Below, piece by piece: positions 37,201 through 43,800 of a stretch of DNA of 64,000 nucleotides. Location: contig OY979718.1 in the NCBI GenBank assembly GCA_963855995.1, positions 48,643,559-48,707,558 of the forward strand. Direction: 5' to 3'. The translations under genes were made by a program, and so were the position numbers. Position 1 is the first letter of the stretch. The number at the start of each line of letters is the position of its first letter. The notes beneath the pieces are model-generated. The model did not search any database. It had not been told where the DNA came from and saw only the letters and a list, made by a program, of their open reading frames with translations. Source of the stretch: Muricea muricata. Taxonomy: Eukaryota; Cnidaria; Anthozoa; Malacalcyonacea; Plexauridae.

Positions 37201-37639
37201 AAATACAGATTTAATCACCGTAAATCGTTATCCATTGCCCTCAGGGCGATCATATGTACATTACCCTATTAATAGTGGCGTCTACACCTATAGGGTCAAG
37301 CGCGCGTCAGTAATCACAGTTCGTGAATCGGTCGACATTCTTTTAATTGATAGACCAGGGATAAAATTGATAAATGCAATGTAACACGTCGTTATCAAAA
37401 GCACGTCATAAAGTAAGGAAAAACATTAAAAATACCCTCAATTATTTTTATTTTTGTAGAAAATACCATTTCCAAATGTGATGGAAAGCGCTAGTATGTT
37501 GAAAGATTTATTAAACTGTATAATTACATCAAATAAAGCAGGCAAGATGGACAAAGATATGGCCTTGAAACTTTCTCGTGAAGTCTTGGAATGGGTTACC
37601 ACTCGAGAATTGAACATAGAGCAAGGAGAGTCCTGTTGA
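1168..37639 (+). CDS. gemin5: Gemin5, SMN-complex snRNA-binding WD40 protein, 27 exons
   Basis: Gemin5 recognises the Sm site and cap of pre-snRNAs and hands them to the SMN complex in the cytoplasm; it also binds ribosomes. Proposed exons: 1168-1464, 3388-3442, 3560-3686, 4264-4397, 4883-5120, 5415-5559, 5912-6124, 6426-6511, 6601-6665, 6887-7023, 7348-7421, 7557-7663, 8059-8136, 9596-9726, 10074-10248, 10607-10909, 11378-11515, 11787-11882, 12001-12138, 13018-13165, 13523-13642, 14871-14955, 17065-17190, 17389-17548, 18980-19191, 19878-20597, 37460-37639. They sum to 4488 bases (1495 residues plus TGA), against about 1508 residues in human. All junction phases agree. The start is the first ATG before the conserved SPNWY segment. 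Exon 17 could instead start at 11351 in the same phase. A small extra phase-0 exon in the last intron cannot be excluded. Confidence 0.93.
1545..2125. repeat. Degenerate minisatellite in gemin5 intron 1
   Basis: Imperfect units of roughly 35-45 bases recur, built around GGAAATTCCA(C/T) followed by a G-rich patch and GGATAAAATA(A/G)TGTTG. The array is interrupted at 1787-1979 by a hAT-like MITE, so the array predates that insertion. Unit length and spacing are approximate because they were read by eye. Confidence 0.7.
1787..1979. mobile_element. hAT-like MITE, copy 1
   Basis: A roughly 190-bp non-coding element with inverted ends CAGTGGCAGATCC and GGATCTAGC-type variants ending in CCGCCACTG. 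Its flanks are CCGTAGGA on the left and CCATAGGA on the right, an 8-bp target duplication with one mismatch, as expected for hAT transposition. The same element recurs at 37966, 39401 and 55023. It sits inside gemin5 intron 1 within the minisatellite. Confidence 0.85.
2309..2386. repeat. Two-unit tandem duplication
   Basis: A unit of about 39 bases beginning ATGAGCTTTATTTTCA and running through AATATAGAACAGTTA is present twice back to back with few differences. It lies in gemin5 intron 1 and has no sign of function. Confidence 0.7.
2485..2840. repeat. Interspersed repeat shared with 62708-63155
   Basis: The stretch contains an internal inverted pair (GTCTGTTCAG ... CTGAACAGAC) and a right part with ACGAAAAGATTTTAGCACGC and AAACAAAGCACGCC. 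The same order of blocks appears at 62708-63155 in the same orientation. It is probably a non-autonomous DNA element. No coding sequence is visible. Confidence 0.7.
8137..9595. other. Gemin5 intron 13, no recognised feature apart from a hairpin
   Basis: About 1.46 kb without a recognisable gene. A short GC-rich imperfect palindrome with GAGCGAGCGAGC-type repeats lies near 8595-8635, which is unusual in this AT-rich sequence. An open frame at 9100-9336 has no family resemblance and no splice context that fits the gemin5 phase. Confidence 0.5.
10607..11515 (+). CDS. gemin5: Gemin5 exons 16-17: lysine-rich linker
   Basis: Exon 16 opens with a basic run ([12 protein letters not shown]) directly after the last propeller repeat and continues as a low-complexity, acidic and polar linker. 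Exon 17 has a second basic cluster followed by a conserved-looking MFPLSASAD segment that parallels LLPLSTS in human. Two exon-17 acceptors, 11378 and 11351, keep the frame. The 11378 site has the better pyrimidine tract and was chosen. The linker is expected to be disordered and little conserved in this family. Confidence 0.85.
11787..17190 (+). CDS. gemin5: Gemin5 exons 18-23: helical TPR-like dimerisation region
   Basis: Residues about 835-1072 correspond to the helical TPR-like module that mediates Gemin5 dimerisation in human. Recognisable blocks are INLGLFVNR in exon 18, [15 protein letters not shown] in exon 19, TEAFAEQL and [12 protein letters not shown] in exon 20, [16 protein letters not shown] in exon 21, and [15 protein letters not shown] in exon 22. 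Exon 22 to exon 23 crosses an intron (14956-17064) filled by a 1.9-kb fold-back element without loss of phase. Confidence 0.9.
12139..13017 (+). other. Gemin5 intron 19, probable GC-AG intron
   Basis: After exon 19 no GT donor gives a product of the conserved length. The donor TTAG|GCAAGC at 12138/12139 with the acceptor TATTAAG at 13017 preserves phase 1 and gives exactly the spacing between the WLVA and TEAF blocks seen in human Gemin5. A GT-AG alternative exists (donor GTCAGT at 12126, acceptor AACAG at 13028, phase 0) but removes eight residues. The intron also contains the fold-back element at 12460-12786. Confidence 0.65.
12460..12786. mobile_element. Fold-back MITE in gemin5 intron 19
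   Basis: Long inverted arms begin AATAGAGTAGATGGTTTGG on the left and are matched by CCAAACCACC...CTCTATT on the right. The arms also contain mirrored ACACGTG-like and TTTTTGCC/GGTAAAAA blocks. One arm of the same family recurs at 52587-52720. It is non-coding. Confidence 0.75.
13980..14365. repeat. Palindromic element in gemin5 intron 21
   Basis: Inverted segments TAATTAACAATTA and TAATTATTAATTATAATTA flank a core with a nested hairpin at about 14079-14122, GGTGATAGTTGAT against ATCAACTATCACC. It is probably another fold-back MITE. Its ends could not be fixed by eye. Confidence 0.55.
15509..15623. mobile_element. Small MITE nested in the large fold-back
   Basis: A 115-bp element has inverted ends TTTTATTATATACTGAG and CTCAGTATATAATAAAA. 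It lies only in the left arm of the surrounding fold-back, so it arrived after that element formed. Confidence 0.75.
15625..15735. repeat. Perfect-looking hairpin nested in the large fold-back
   Basis: ACTTATTGACTGAGACC at the left is mirrored by GGTCTCAGTCAATAAGT at the right, and the inner arms AGTATGTTTTGTGGACC and GGTCCACAAAACATACT also pair. The loop is around CTCTCTCCCCGGAG. This short, strongly paired sequence is absent from the opposite arm. Confidence 0.75.
17389..37639 (+). CDS. gemin5: Gemin5 exons 24-27: C-terminal region with remote terminal exon
   Basis: Exons 24-26 give an acidic and polar C-terminal region with hydrophobic helices, similar in order to the vertebrate tail. Exon 26 ends at the phase-0 donor TCG|GTATGT (20597/20598); reading on would soon give a TAA. 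The terminal exon 37460-37639 is preceded by a pyrimidine-rich TTTTTGTAG acceptor, starts in phase 0, reads [18 protein letters not shown] and ends in TGA after 59 residues. IPFPNVME parallels WPFPDVLE of the human tail. The intervening intron is about 16.9 kb. Confidence 0.8.
17908..18151. mobile_element. 244-bp MITE with near-perfect inverted ends, gemin5 intron 24
   Basis: The ends CTGGGGCCGGTTGTATCAAG and CTTGATACAACCGGCCCCAG are exact inverse complements, and the match continues inward through CCCGTTTAGCT. The interior is non-coding. A looser relative of the end sequence, with GGTTGTAT, is seen at 35263-35415. No clear target duplication was found. Confidence 0.85.
18152..18979. other. 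Rest of gemin5 intron 24, nothing recognised
   Basis: About 830 bases of AT-rich intron. A motif of about 30 bases ending AATATGTGTTTTCAATAT occurs twice in near-tandem (around 18510-18580). No gene or full transposon is visible. Confidence 0.5.
21640..22640 (-). mobile_element. BEL/Pao retrotransposon relic 2, integrase region
   Basis: Read on the - strand, a zinc-binding-like segment with NCHGCKRF (22323-22550) is followed by a core with SDNGRTF and [17 protein letters not shown] (about 22200-22040). A C-terminal part with [13 protein letters not shown] and [13 protein letters not shown] follows (21747-22022). This is the order of a BEL/Pao integrase. The segments lie in different frames with stops between them, so the element is dead. 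Reverse transcriptase and LTRs were not found. Confidence 0.8.
25118..25402 (+). pseudogene. THAP zinc-finger domain, truncated
   Basis: The frame starts [19 protein letters not shown] and has the C2CH pattern of a THAP domain: Cys5 and Cys10, a conserved Trp in AWIRAC, and Cys-x2-His in CGLHF, plus FYHFPSF. THAP domains bind DNA in a sequence-specific way and form the N terminus of P-element-type transposases. The frame ends after about 94 residues, next to the palindromic insertion at 25419. The usual downstream AVPTIF-like box and the rest of the protein are missing. Confidence 0.8.
25419..25728. mobile_element. Palindromic MITE nested in the THAP element
   Basis: The ends TGGTTGGCCATTTGTTT and AAACAAATGGCCAACCA are inverse complements, and almost the entire 310 bp folds on itself. 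Inner arms include GGGTTCGTGATATATGGGC and CTTTTAGACGCGTGTATATG with their complements. TA dinucleotides flank both ends, as a Tc1/mariner-type target duplication would. The centre is rich in alternating CGCATATA-type steps. Confidence 0.85.
25696..25980 (-). pseudogene. Unidentified 94-residue frame inside the THAP element
   Basis: The frame begins [17 protein letters not shown] and contains [13 protein letters not shown] and [20 protein letters not shown]. Similar sequence is, as far as I recall, found in uncharacterised proteins of THAP/SWIM-type transposon-derived families in cnidarians (recollection, not checked). It reads in the opposite direction to the THAP domain, and its end overlaps the palindromic MITE. 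It is most likely a fragment carried by the element. Confidence 0.45.
27190..27490. repeat. Segment duplicated at about 39310-39930
   Basis: TGTAGACAAGATATGTTGTG and the following TAAAATTACATAATTCAAAA recur with few changes at 39312-39370. Later blocks (GAGAAAACTGCGG and AAAGTATT(A/G)GTTCC) recur at 39877-39930, separated there by a hAT-like MITE. This shows that DNA of the intron was copied downstream of the gene, or the reverse. Confidence 0.6.
27880..28062 (-). pseudogene. Decayed exon-2-like unit downstream of small gene A
   Basis: On the - strand, [16 protein letters not shown] resembles part of exon 2 of the small gene family ([17 protein letters not shown]). Further on, TGYMGLR repeats the family C-terminal motif but in another frame and behind a stop. 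An equivalent unit sits at 33810-33990 beyond copy B. The unit was therefore duplicated once inside the gene before the whole block was duplicated. It could also be an alternative 3' exon. Confidence 0.5.
28120..28519 (-). CDS. Small two-exon single-pass membrane protein, copy A
   Basis: I do not recognise this family. Exon 1 (28519-28421) encodes 33 residues: a short basic N terminus (MRLIKK) and one hydrophobic segment at about residues 7-26 ([19 protein letters not shown]), ending SEE at a phase-0 donor GTATAC. Exon 2 (28350-28120), after acceptor CTATAG, encodes 76 residues and TAA: an acidic, Asn-rich part starting VDDEE, then a basic tail with [13 protein letters not shown]. Total 109 residues. 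It would be a signal-anchored protein or a secreted pro-peptide. It lies antisense in the last gemin5 intron. Copy B has the same structure, which supports a real gene. Confidence 0.65.
28620..28627. promoter_or_regulatory. CRE-like palindrome upstream of small gene A
   Basis: TGACGTCA lies about 100 bases upstream of the copy A start. Copy B has TGACATCA at the matching place (34692-34699), within a conserved upstream block that includes CAGCGCGTACGAGCAGAATG. The octamer is the consensus for ATF/CREB factors. Binding is inference. Confidence 0.4.
28916..29341 (-). CDS. Hypothetical 141-residue protein with one hydrophobic segment
   Basis: The frame is unrecognised. It has a charged middle part ([20 protein letters not shown]) followed by a strong hydrophobic stretch ([19 protein letters not shown]) at about residues 88-106, then a Cys-containing tail. 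AAVV plus YKN after the membrane segment faintly recalls the neighbouring small gene family, on the same strand about 400 bases upstream of copy A. The tail overlaps a tandem repeat of ATTTATTTCGAGTGTTGAA (28915 and 28970), so the true 3' end or a splice donor may come earlier. It may be non-coding. Confidence 0.3.
   Translation of the reverse strand: MRKNPDRIQANYPSRFCVFSQALSEITCTDIASLKLRAIALSEQERETLKSKQKQLKRDGKGNKPFEMLLIFTAAVVLVATNALYYKNLDSICFCIYCLYNKQNNFRAEHDISRTCSLFNTRNKSGISAHPCIVVYVQHSK
29930..32770 (-). mobile_element. Decayed non-LTR retrotransposon (LINE) with endonuclease and RT
   Basis: On the - strand an APE-type endonuclease starts at about 32724 ([26 protein letters not shown]). 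It continues at 32341-31640 with [19 protein letters not shown] and LGLSDHR. RT pieces follow at 31351-31133 and 31151-30825 ([24 protein letters not shown]), and a C-terminal part at 30648-30088 ([25 protein letters not shown]). The region that should hold the (Y/F)xDD active site, between 30825 and 30648, is not readable. The 3' end has an AT-rich TAATAA-type tail near 29930-29960. It is dead, and lies between small genes A and B. Confidence 0.85.
32936..33090. mobile_element. Short fold-back MITE
   Basis: CTTCAGATTTGACCTCC on the left and CCAAATCTGAACCTC on the right pair in inverse orientation, as do CTCTACCTCTACCACTAACG and the right-hand GGTGGTAGTGG region. It is non-coding, about 150 bp. 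Confidence 0.55.
33810..33990 (-). pseudogene. Decayed exon-2-like unit downstream of small gene B
   Basis: This is the counterpart of 27880-28062. On the - strand one frame holds LDLAEDVNT followed by a stop, another gives [17 protein letters not shown] ending in AA and TAA, and a third ends [11 protein letters not shown] and TAA, matching the family C terminus. The stop in GCC-TAA is shared with the unit beyond copy A, so it predates the duplication. Confidence 0.5.
34089..34592 (-). CDS. Small two-exon single-pass membrane protein, copy B
   Basis: Paralogue of copy A. Exon 1 (34592-34494, 99 bases) begins [17 protein letters not shown] and ends SEE at a phase-0 GTATGA donor. Exon 2 (34316-34089) follows acceptor CTATAG, starts VDDETVPGE and ends with the same [11 protein letters not shown] and TAA. 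Total 108 residues. Exon 1 is nearly identical to copy A after residue 3, whereas exon 2 has many substitutions but no stop and one codon fewer. The intron is 177 bases, against 70 in copy A. Homology extends about 500 bases beyond the 3' end and about 100 bases upstream. The frame survived duplication, which suggests a translated gene. Confidence 0.65.
35263..35415. mobile_element. MITE with GGTTGTAT-type inverted ends
   Basis: CCTGGAGCTGGTTGTATAAA on the left pairs imperfectly with TTTCATACAACCGCCCCCTGG on the right after inversion, with ATCACT and AGTGAT-like inner blocks. The end resembles the MITE at 17908-18151 but is more diverged. Confidence 0.55.
36727..37025 (-). pseudogene. Small membrane-protein gene, copy C, broken exon 1
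   Basis: Exon 2 (36942-36727) is open for 71 codons. It starts [16 protein letters not shown] after a TTTAG acceptor and ends [11 protein letters not shown] with TAA, a diverged form of the family tail. Only the last part of exon 1 survives (about 37001-37025): the KNYFQSEE equivalent carries TAA in place of the Gln codon and a 1-base deletion. Upstream sequence from about 37030 is unrelated. It is a truncated third copy, unless exon 2 is spliced to another first exon. Confidence 0.65.
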
Positions 37640-37696
37640 GATTGATGGCAGATGATAATAGTTACTTGAAAAGTCACCGGCCATCATTGTTCTATC

Positions 37697-37702
37697 AATA
37701 AA
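37697..37702 (+). terminator. Gemin5 poly(A) signal
   Basis: AATAAA lies 58 bases after the proposed TGA of the terminal exon, with T-rich sequence after it. This supports 37460-37639 as the true last exon. Confidence 0.65.
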
Positions 37703-37965
37703 TCAATTGTTCTTATTATACCTGTAAAGGGTGAGTAAAAAAACTGATGCCCTTTTAAATTCAAATTAGCCGCGAATTCATTACGGGTTAATCTCATGGG
37801 TCCACAGAGAGTACTCTAGATCGTGACTTAGTGCACGTACAGGGTAAAAAACCCCTGATACTATTGATATTCAAAGTAGCATCATTGCATTTTTGCAATT
37901 TGACAGATGTTGATGTAAACAAAATCTAATTCCTTGTGGAAGTTGAAGTGCATAATTCTAGGCCT

Positions 37966-38168
37966 CAGTGGCGGATCCAGGGTAAGTCAAAATAAATTAT
38001 AGCAGCTCATTCTAGGATATATTTACATTTTAAAATACCTTTAAAGCAACTTCATTGGTTAGATTTTATTCTTTTGAAATTTATAACCTATGACATTGTT
38101 ATAAAGTTATTTTGAATTTAAAATTGAGCTGCTATAATTTATTTTGACTTACCCTGGATCCGCCACTG
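37966..38168. mobile_element. hAT-like MITE, copy 2, with perfect 8-bp duplication
   Basis: The ends CAGTGGCGGATCCAGGGTAA and TTACCCTGGATCCGCCACTG are exact inverse complements. The flanks are CTAGGCCT on both sides, a perfect 8-bp target duplication. The arms continue through GTCAAAATAAATTATAGCAG and its complement. This is the best preserved of four copies, so it probably inserted last. Confidence 0.92.
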
Positions 38169-38176
38169 CTAGGCCT

Positions 38177-39300
38177 AGCTGTTTAGATTTGTCAGAAAAA
38201 CAACAAAAAAGACCCATGGGAGTAAACCGTATAATTCGCGGCTAATTTGAATTTTAAAGTCATCAGCTTTTTTTACTCACTCTGTATGTTGTGAGTTGCG
38301 TTTTAATTTGCGCTTATTAATTTGACCATAAATTTGACGAGGGATTAATACGTTAAGTATCAAAAACTGAAACCTTATAAGTGTTTAACCAATTTTACTA
38401 AATTTGATAACCTGAGACTATGTGCACACGAGGTCTTTTCCGGCGTTTTCGCAATATAAAAAGTTTTCAGTTTTTGTCCTTAGGCTTAGACGAGGTTTAT
38501 GCTGGTTTTCATTAAATTATGTAAACAAGTCGGGAGCTTTTTGAAATAATTCGGAATTGAAAACGCTCGGAAACGACATCGTGAGCGCGTAGCCTCATGA
38601 CACAACTGAAAAATAAAAGGTCGATGCTGAATGGTTGGTGCATGGAAATTTGTACAGTTTTAATGCTTGAACAATTTTAATGCATTTCAACTAACACAGG
38701 ATAATTTCCTTTTATGTTTGAGATGAATTACTGGTTCGCTTATTTCATGTGCTTCGTATACTCATGAGATGTTTAGGCAAATTCCTTGGTTTTAATCTGA
38801 ACGGATTTTTTGGTAAAAAGTTGTATGATGTGTTTGCTTAGTATATAAGGTGTTATACCAAAGGAAGTACAAAAAATACGCCTTTTCGATAATTACGTAA
38901 TGATTATTTTCTTTCTCTGCCTGTTCAGTTGCAATGTAACATACGACTGGCTAAGAAATCACGAAAATGAGACCAAGTGACGTAATTATCACAAAACCTG
39001 TACAAATGATAAAGTTTCTATTAGGTTGCGACTTATTTTCGAGCAGGAACCTATGGTTTTATTTTAGTCTCGGCATACTACATGCGTCTTAGTTTTTTCT
39101 TAGCTCTTATTTATAAATGCTAACCATGATATAAGTTGGCATTTTTACATCGTTGCTTACGACGCAGGTTTATTTCTCAGCCCAGAGAAACTATTTCTCA
39201 GCCCAGAGAAATATAGCCAAAAGGCAAGCACTTGACAATAACGTCCTTTTGACTTTACGGGGAACTAAAACTGACAATAGTAGAAAGTAATATCGACACT
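38177..39300. other. Intergenic stretch, nothing recognised
   Basis: Between gemin5 and DDX51, no frame resembles a protein and no transposon ends were found in this stretch. A CAGCCCAGAGAAA motif is tandemly repeated at about 39178-39211. Confidence 0.45.
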
Positions 39301-39400
39301 TTTCCAAACTTGTAGACAAGATATGTTTTTTACGTCCAACGCCCTTAAAATTACACAATTCAAAACAATCCAAGCAACGGTCTTTTGTTGAATGTGGCCG

Positions 39401-39602
39401 CAGTGGCGGATCCAGGGTAAGTCAAAATAAATTATAGCAGCTCAATTTTAAATTCAACATAACTTTATAACAATGTCATAGGTTATGAATTTCAAAAGAA
39501 TAAAATCTAACCAATGAAGTTGCTTTGAAGGTATTTTAAAATGTAAATATATCCTAGAATGAGCTGTAGTAATTTATTTTGACTTAAGCTAGATCCGCCA
39601 CA
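39401..39602. mobile_element. hAT-like MITE, copy 3
   Basis: It starts CAGTGGCGGATCCAGGG and ends in TAGATCCGCCA, with the same arms as copies 1, 2 and 4. The last bases and the right target duplication are eroded; TGTGG is seen on both sides. It interrupts the block that is duplicated from 27190-27490. Confidence 0.85.
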
Positions 39603-39929
39603 TTATGTGGGTACTGGTTCACAGGAATTAGTGAGTCATTTTGATATGTGCAACTGTGTGCCTTCATCCATCCGTGTCGTTGAACAATGAAAAAATTGAT
39701 GGTTTGCATTTAACGTCACGGCGGTCATGTTGAAGGTATAACACAAAAGAATATGTTATTAGTTCTATTGTTGGATCCAGCCGGCGTGGGTAGCCGACTT
39801 TGCCTGCCGCATCCCGAGAGATTGATTGCCAACCAAGAATTGTTGAAAAAGTTAGTGAAGATAAAATTGCAGTTCATGAGAAAACTGCGGTTCTATTTTC
39901 AGCGTGCTTCAAAGTATTAGTTCCCATAA

Positions 39930-40332
39930 AACTTTCTCTTTACATGATGAAGTTGCTCTTGTAAACGAACTTTACTAACACTTTGAAAATTTGAAATATC
40001 CATCATGGAATAGACAATGAACCTCTTTGACCAATAATGACTACGAAGAGTTTCAAGACAATGACTATGTAGAGTATCCAGTCAATATGCCTCCTTTTGA
40101 AGCTTTTGAACCTTTATCGGAAAATGATTTTGATAATCTTATGAATTCGAAGAAGAAATCTTCTTACCTTGATCCTGTCCCAGCAGATCTTTTAATGAAA
40201 TGTTTGGATGTATTACTACCGGTGATCAAAAAAGTAATCAATATTTCACGTCACACTTGGTGTTTTCCCAACGATTGGAAAGAAGCCGGAACTGTTTCTC
40301 TTCGGAAACATGTATTGAAACATATATTGTAA
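39930..40332 (+). mobile_element. LINE reverse-transcriptase fragment
   Basis: A 101-residue frame (40027-40332) contains DPVPADLLMKCLDVLLPVI and FPNDWKEAGTVSL. These match [19 protein letters not shown] and [13 protein letters not shown] of the LINE at 42655-45830. Upstream sequence continues the similarity with stops. It is a short piece of an L2/CR1-like element about 500 bases before the DDX51 start. Confidence 0.85.
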
Positions 40333-40840
40333 ATACATTGCAATATAATTCGAGAAACATGTTAGGTAAAATAATTTAAGTTTGTATTAATAGTAAATTC
40401 AACTTTGTGATATAATGGTAAGAGCTACTGAAGTTTATTAGCATGTTGTTTGAGCATAACCTGCTAAATAGTGGCCACACATTTGATATTTTTAACGCAA
40501 TCACAATTACACCATTTCGGAGACCGTGCTAGATGGGGCAGATAATAGTGTAATTGTGTAAAAAAAGGCGCCCAAAATGTAAATTTGCAAATGGGCAAGC
40601 AGAATGGTGAAAACAACGCATTTGGTGGTGGCTGCCGACACGTACGCTACGCGTACCTATGTTTCGAATTGCAAAATTACAATCTTTATGTGTTTGCGTA
40701 CATGAAGTACGTTCTTCATCAGTAATTTCCAGACTTCTTGCGCGAAAGAATCAAATATGGCGGAAAAAATTGTTTTTGAAATGCGCTCGTGAAGCTTCAA
40801 ATTGCTTTAATCAAAGCTGAAAAAGAGGAGTTTTATGCAT

Positions 40841-43800
40841 ATGGAATTGTTTAAGATAGAACGCTACGAAGAAGATTCATTGTCAGCAGAAGATAACACA
40901 GAAAAAGAATGTAAGAATCTTGCACAATTACTCGAACAAGCACGTGGGAGAAAACGTTCGCGAGAATTATGCTTGAGTAATAAGCAAGAAAATGAGGATA
41001 CGGCAGACCGAAGCAGCAGGGAAGGTACGTTTGTGCTTCAAGCCTCATGCAAGGTGAAGAAAAAGGATAAGAAGAAGAAGAAAAAGAAAGAGAAAAGGAC
41101 CAAATTAGAACATAAATGTATCACTTTAGAACAGTCTGTTGAAAATATAAATGAAGATGAATATGAAAGTAATACACGTCATACAACGGAAATTCTTGAG
41201 GAAGGTTAGTATAGCATAGTATACTTTGTTTTCAAACCTCTTGCCTTTCACCTCTTACCTCTAAGGCCATGCCAGATTGCAAAGTTTGCTGTGCACTGAG
41301 AAGATCTTCCCCACGCAGTTTTGTATTTGTTCGTGCAAAATATATAAGATACATGCTATCCGCGCAATACTTTGCAAGAAAATGTATTTGTAGAATAAAA
41401 AAAATATTCAAAATGCCAACGTCAAAGGGCGTAGTTTGTTGTTCCAACAAATGTCAACATATATCAGCACGCAGAACATGCCTGGAATATATTTATCAGT
41501 AAACCCATACTCATAGAAATTTTGTCATGAGAAAATGTCACTTTGGTTAGCTTTCTTGCAGTGCATGATTTTTTGTGTGGACACGGGAGCCCTATTCATT
41601 CACGCAACAGTGATCATTTGAATTGTCTTCCCCACGCACTTTGCAAACTCTGCAATCTGCAGGTCACATGTCAGTAAGCAATAGGGCCTTACTCTTTTCT
41701 GCGACTGAAACCCAGTCCTCATGTGAAAAGAGTACAAGTCAATACTCTGCTGAAAGTCATGGGTTTCCTTTGGTACTCTAGTTTCACTTTCAGGTACTCT
41801 AGTTTTACAGGAAAGGTTGTCATGTTAGGTTAGGTAATACAGACCAATAGTAATCGGTGTGTGCTCCTCTGGTGATCGTGCCCTATCGTGCTCTTGTAAA
41901 AAAGCTGAATGAGTAAAAATAAATTAAAATCTACTTTCTTAGCATATCTATGGGCCAGATTTACATTCAAGTTGACATGCAAAGTGTCAAAAAGAACCCA
42001 TGTTGACCTAAACCCACCACCCGTCCTTAGAAATGTCAAGCACGACAGTAAAACTCACTCAAAACTATATATGATATGAATTGTGATTTATTTTGTCATG
42101 GCAATCATTTAAGCATTACAGTTCTAATCCACCTACTCACCCAAAATGTCAATTTGATATTTTGCATGGCAATGTGCTTACTACCATCTGCAGTCTTCCA
42201 TTAACCATGACCATTTAAATGCTTAGTTTTACATTTATCTGCATTGATGTTTGGGCATGTAAATTTCATGTTAATTGTAATATTAATTGTTCATATTTGT
42301 TCACCCAAATAGTTGAAGTTTGCACTAGGATATTGTGATTTACAAAAATAATTCAATTTAGTAAGACTGTTGTATAATAAAAACTTATCACAATGATAAA
42401 GAATTGTTGAAAATGTTGTTGAATTCATTTAAAATGACGTAAAACCTTTACTTGCCCAAATGTCATGTGAATAATCATAAAACAAAACATTTGATTGGGC
42501 ATGTTTAACGGTAGATTGCAAATGTTAGTATAGATGTTGCATCTATATGATTTTTGAGATTTTTTGTTGGGGGGGGGGGGTGCAGATCTGTCAGACCTTC
42601 TGTCAGAAGATTGCTGCTGAACTTTGCTTACTAAATTGACTTACCAGAGATTAAAAGTAATAATAATAATTTATTAATTTATATTGCGCTTTTTACATAT
42701 AATGATCAAAAGCGCATTACAATACATAAAAAATCAAACTAATAAATACTTACAATCAGTATAATCATTCTATACATTAAAAGCTAACGTAAAAAAATAT
42801 GTTTTTAAACACGATTTAAAAGTAGATAGAGAACTAATGTTACGAAGATTTGCGGAAAGTTTATTCCAAAGAGATGGCGCAGCCACACAAAAAGATCTAT
42901 CACCAAACAATTTAAGCATCTTCCCCACTGGGTGGGAAATAATAATGCTCGAATTGAAGCGTAACGAGTAGCGTCTATGTTTCCTTACGTTTATAAGGTC
43001 TGTGATATAATCTGGCGCCATACCATTAAGAGCCTTAAAAGTTAAAAGTAAAATCTTGAAATGCATTCTAAACCTAACTGGCAACCAGTGTAATTCCTTT
43101 AAAATAGGTGTAATATGACTATATTTACAAGCAGAATTTAATAATCTTGCCGCAGCGTTTTGCACTCTCTGCAATTTAACAATTTCACAATCTGGTAAAC
43201 CATAAAGCAGTCCGTTGCAGTAGTGAATTCTACTTGTAACAAAAGCATGCAAGACCATTTCCAGCTTTTCTTTTCGTAGAATTCTGCTAATACGCTTAAT
43301 ATTACGAAGCCAGTAAAATGCTGCACCACACGATTTAGAAATATGAGTACACATGGAAAAATTTGAATCGAACCAAGAGCCCAAATTACGCATTTCGGAG
43401 TCAGGCTTGATGTTCGTAGAGCCAACACGAATCGAACAAAGGTTAATCTTCAAGAGTTGTTGTCTAGATCTGATGATGATAAATTCAGTTTTATCATCAT
43501 TTATCTTCAACTTGTCGTGATACATCCATTTCCTCAGGTCACTGATGCATCCCTCCATGGCATACACCGCATCCACTTGATCGTCAGGATTGTTAGGGTT
43601 GAATGACAGGTATAGTTGTGTATCATCAACGAAACAGTGAGCATCAGGCAAGTGTGTTTGTACAATTTCCAGAAGCTTTGAAATGTACATGACAAACAGA
43701 ATAGGACCAAGGCAACTCCCTTGTGGGACCCCGAAAATCATGTCGAAACTCTTTGATTTTATTCCATCAAACAAGTTACGCTGACTACGCCCTGATAAAT

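Larger units (their letters stand above)
20598..37459 (+). other. Gemin5 intron 26, about 16.9 kb, host of nested insertions and antisense genes
   Basis: The donor is TCG|GTATGT and the acceptor TTTTTGTAG, both phase 0. The interior contains two BEL/Pao relics (21.6-27.1 kb), a THAP-bearing TIR element, a LINE relic (29.9-32.8 kb), and the small antisense two-exon gene family (27.9-37.0 kb). It is over ten times larger than most other introns of the gene. Stretches 20838-21640, 29342-29930 and 35440-36690 show nothing recognisable. Confidence 0.8.

Noticed and set aside
43138..43428. 96-residue frame on the - strand
   Set aside because: It is an alternative frame inside the 761-residue LINE frame.
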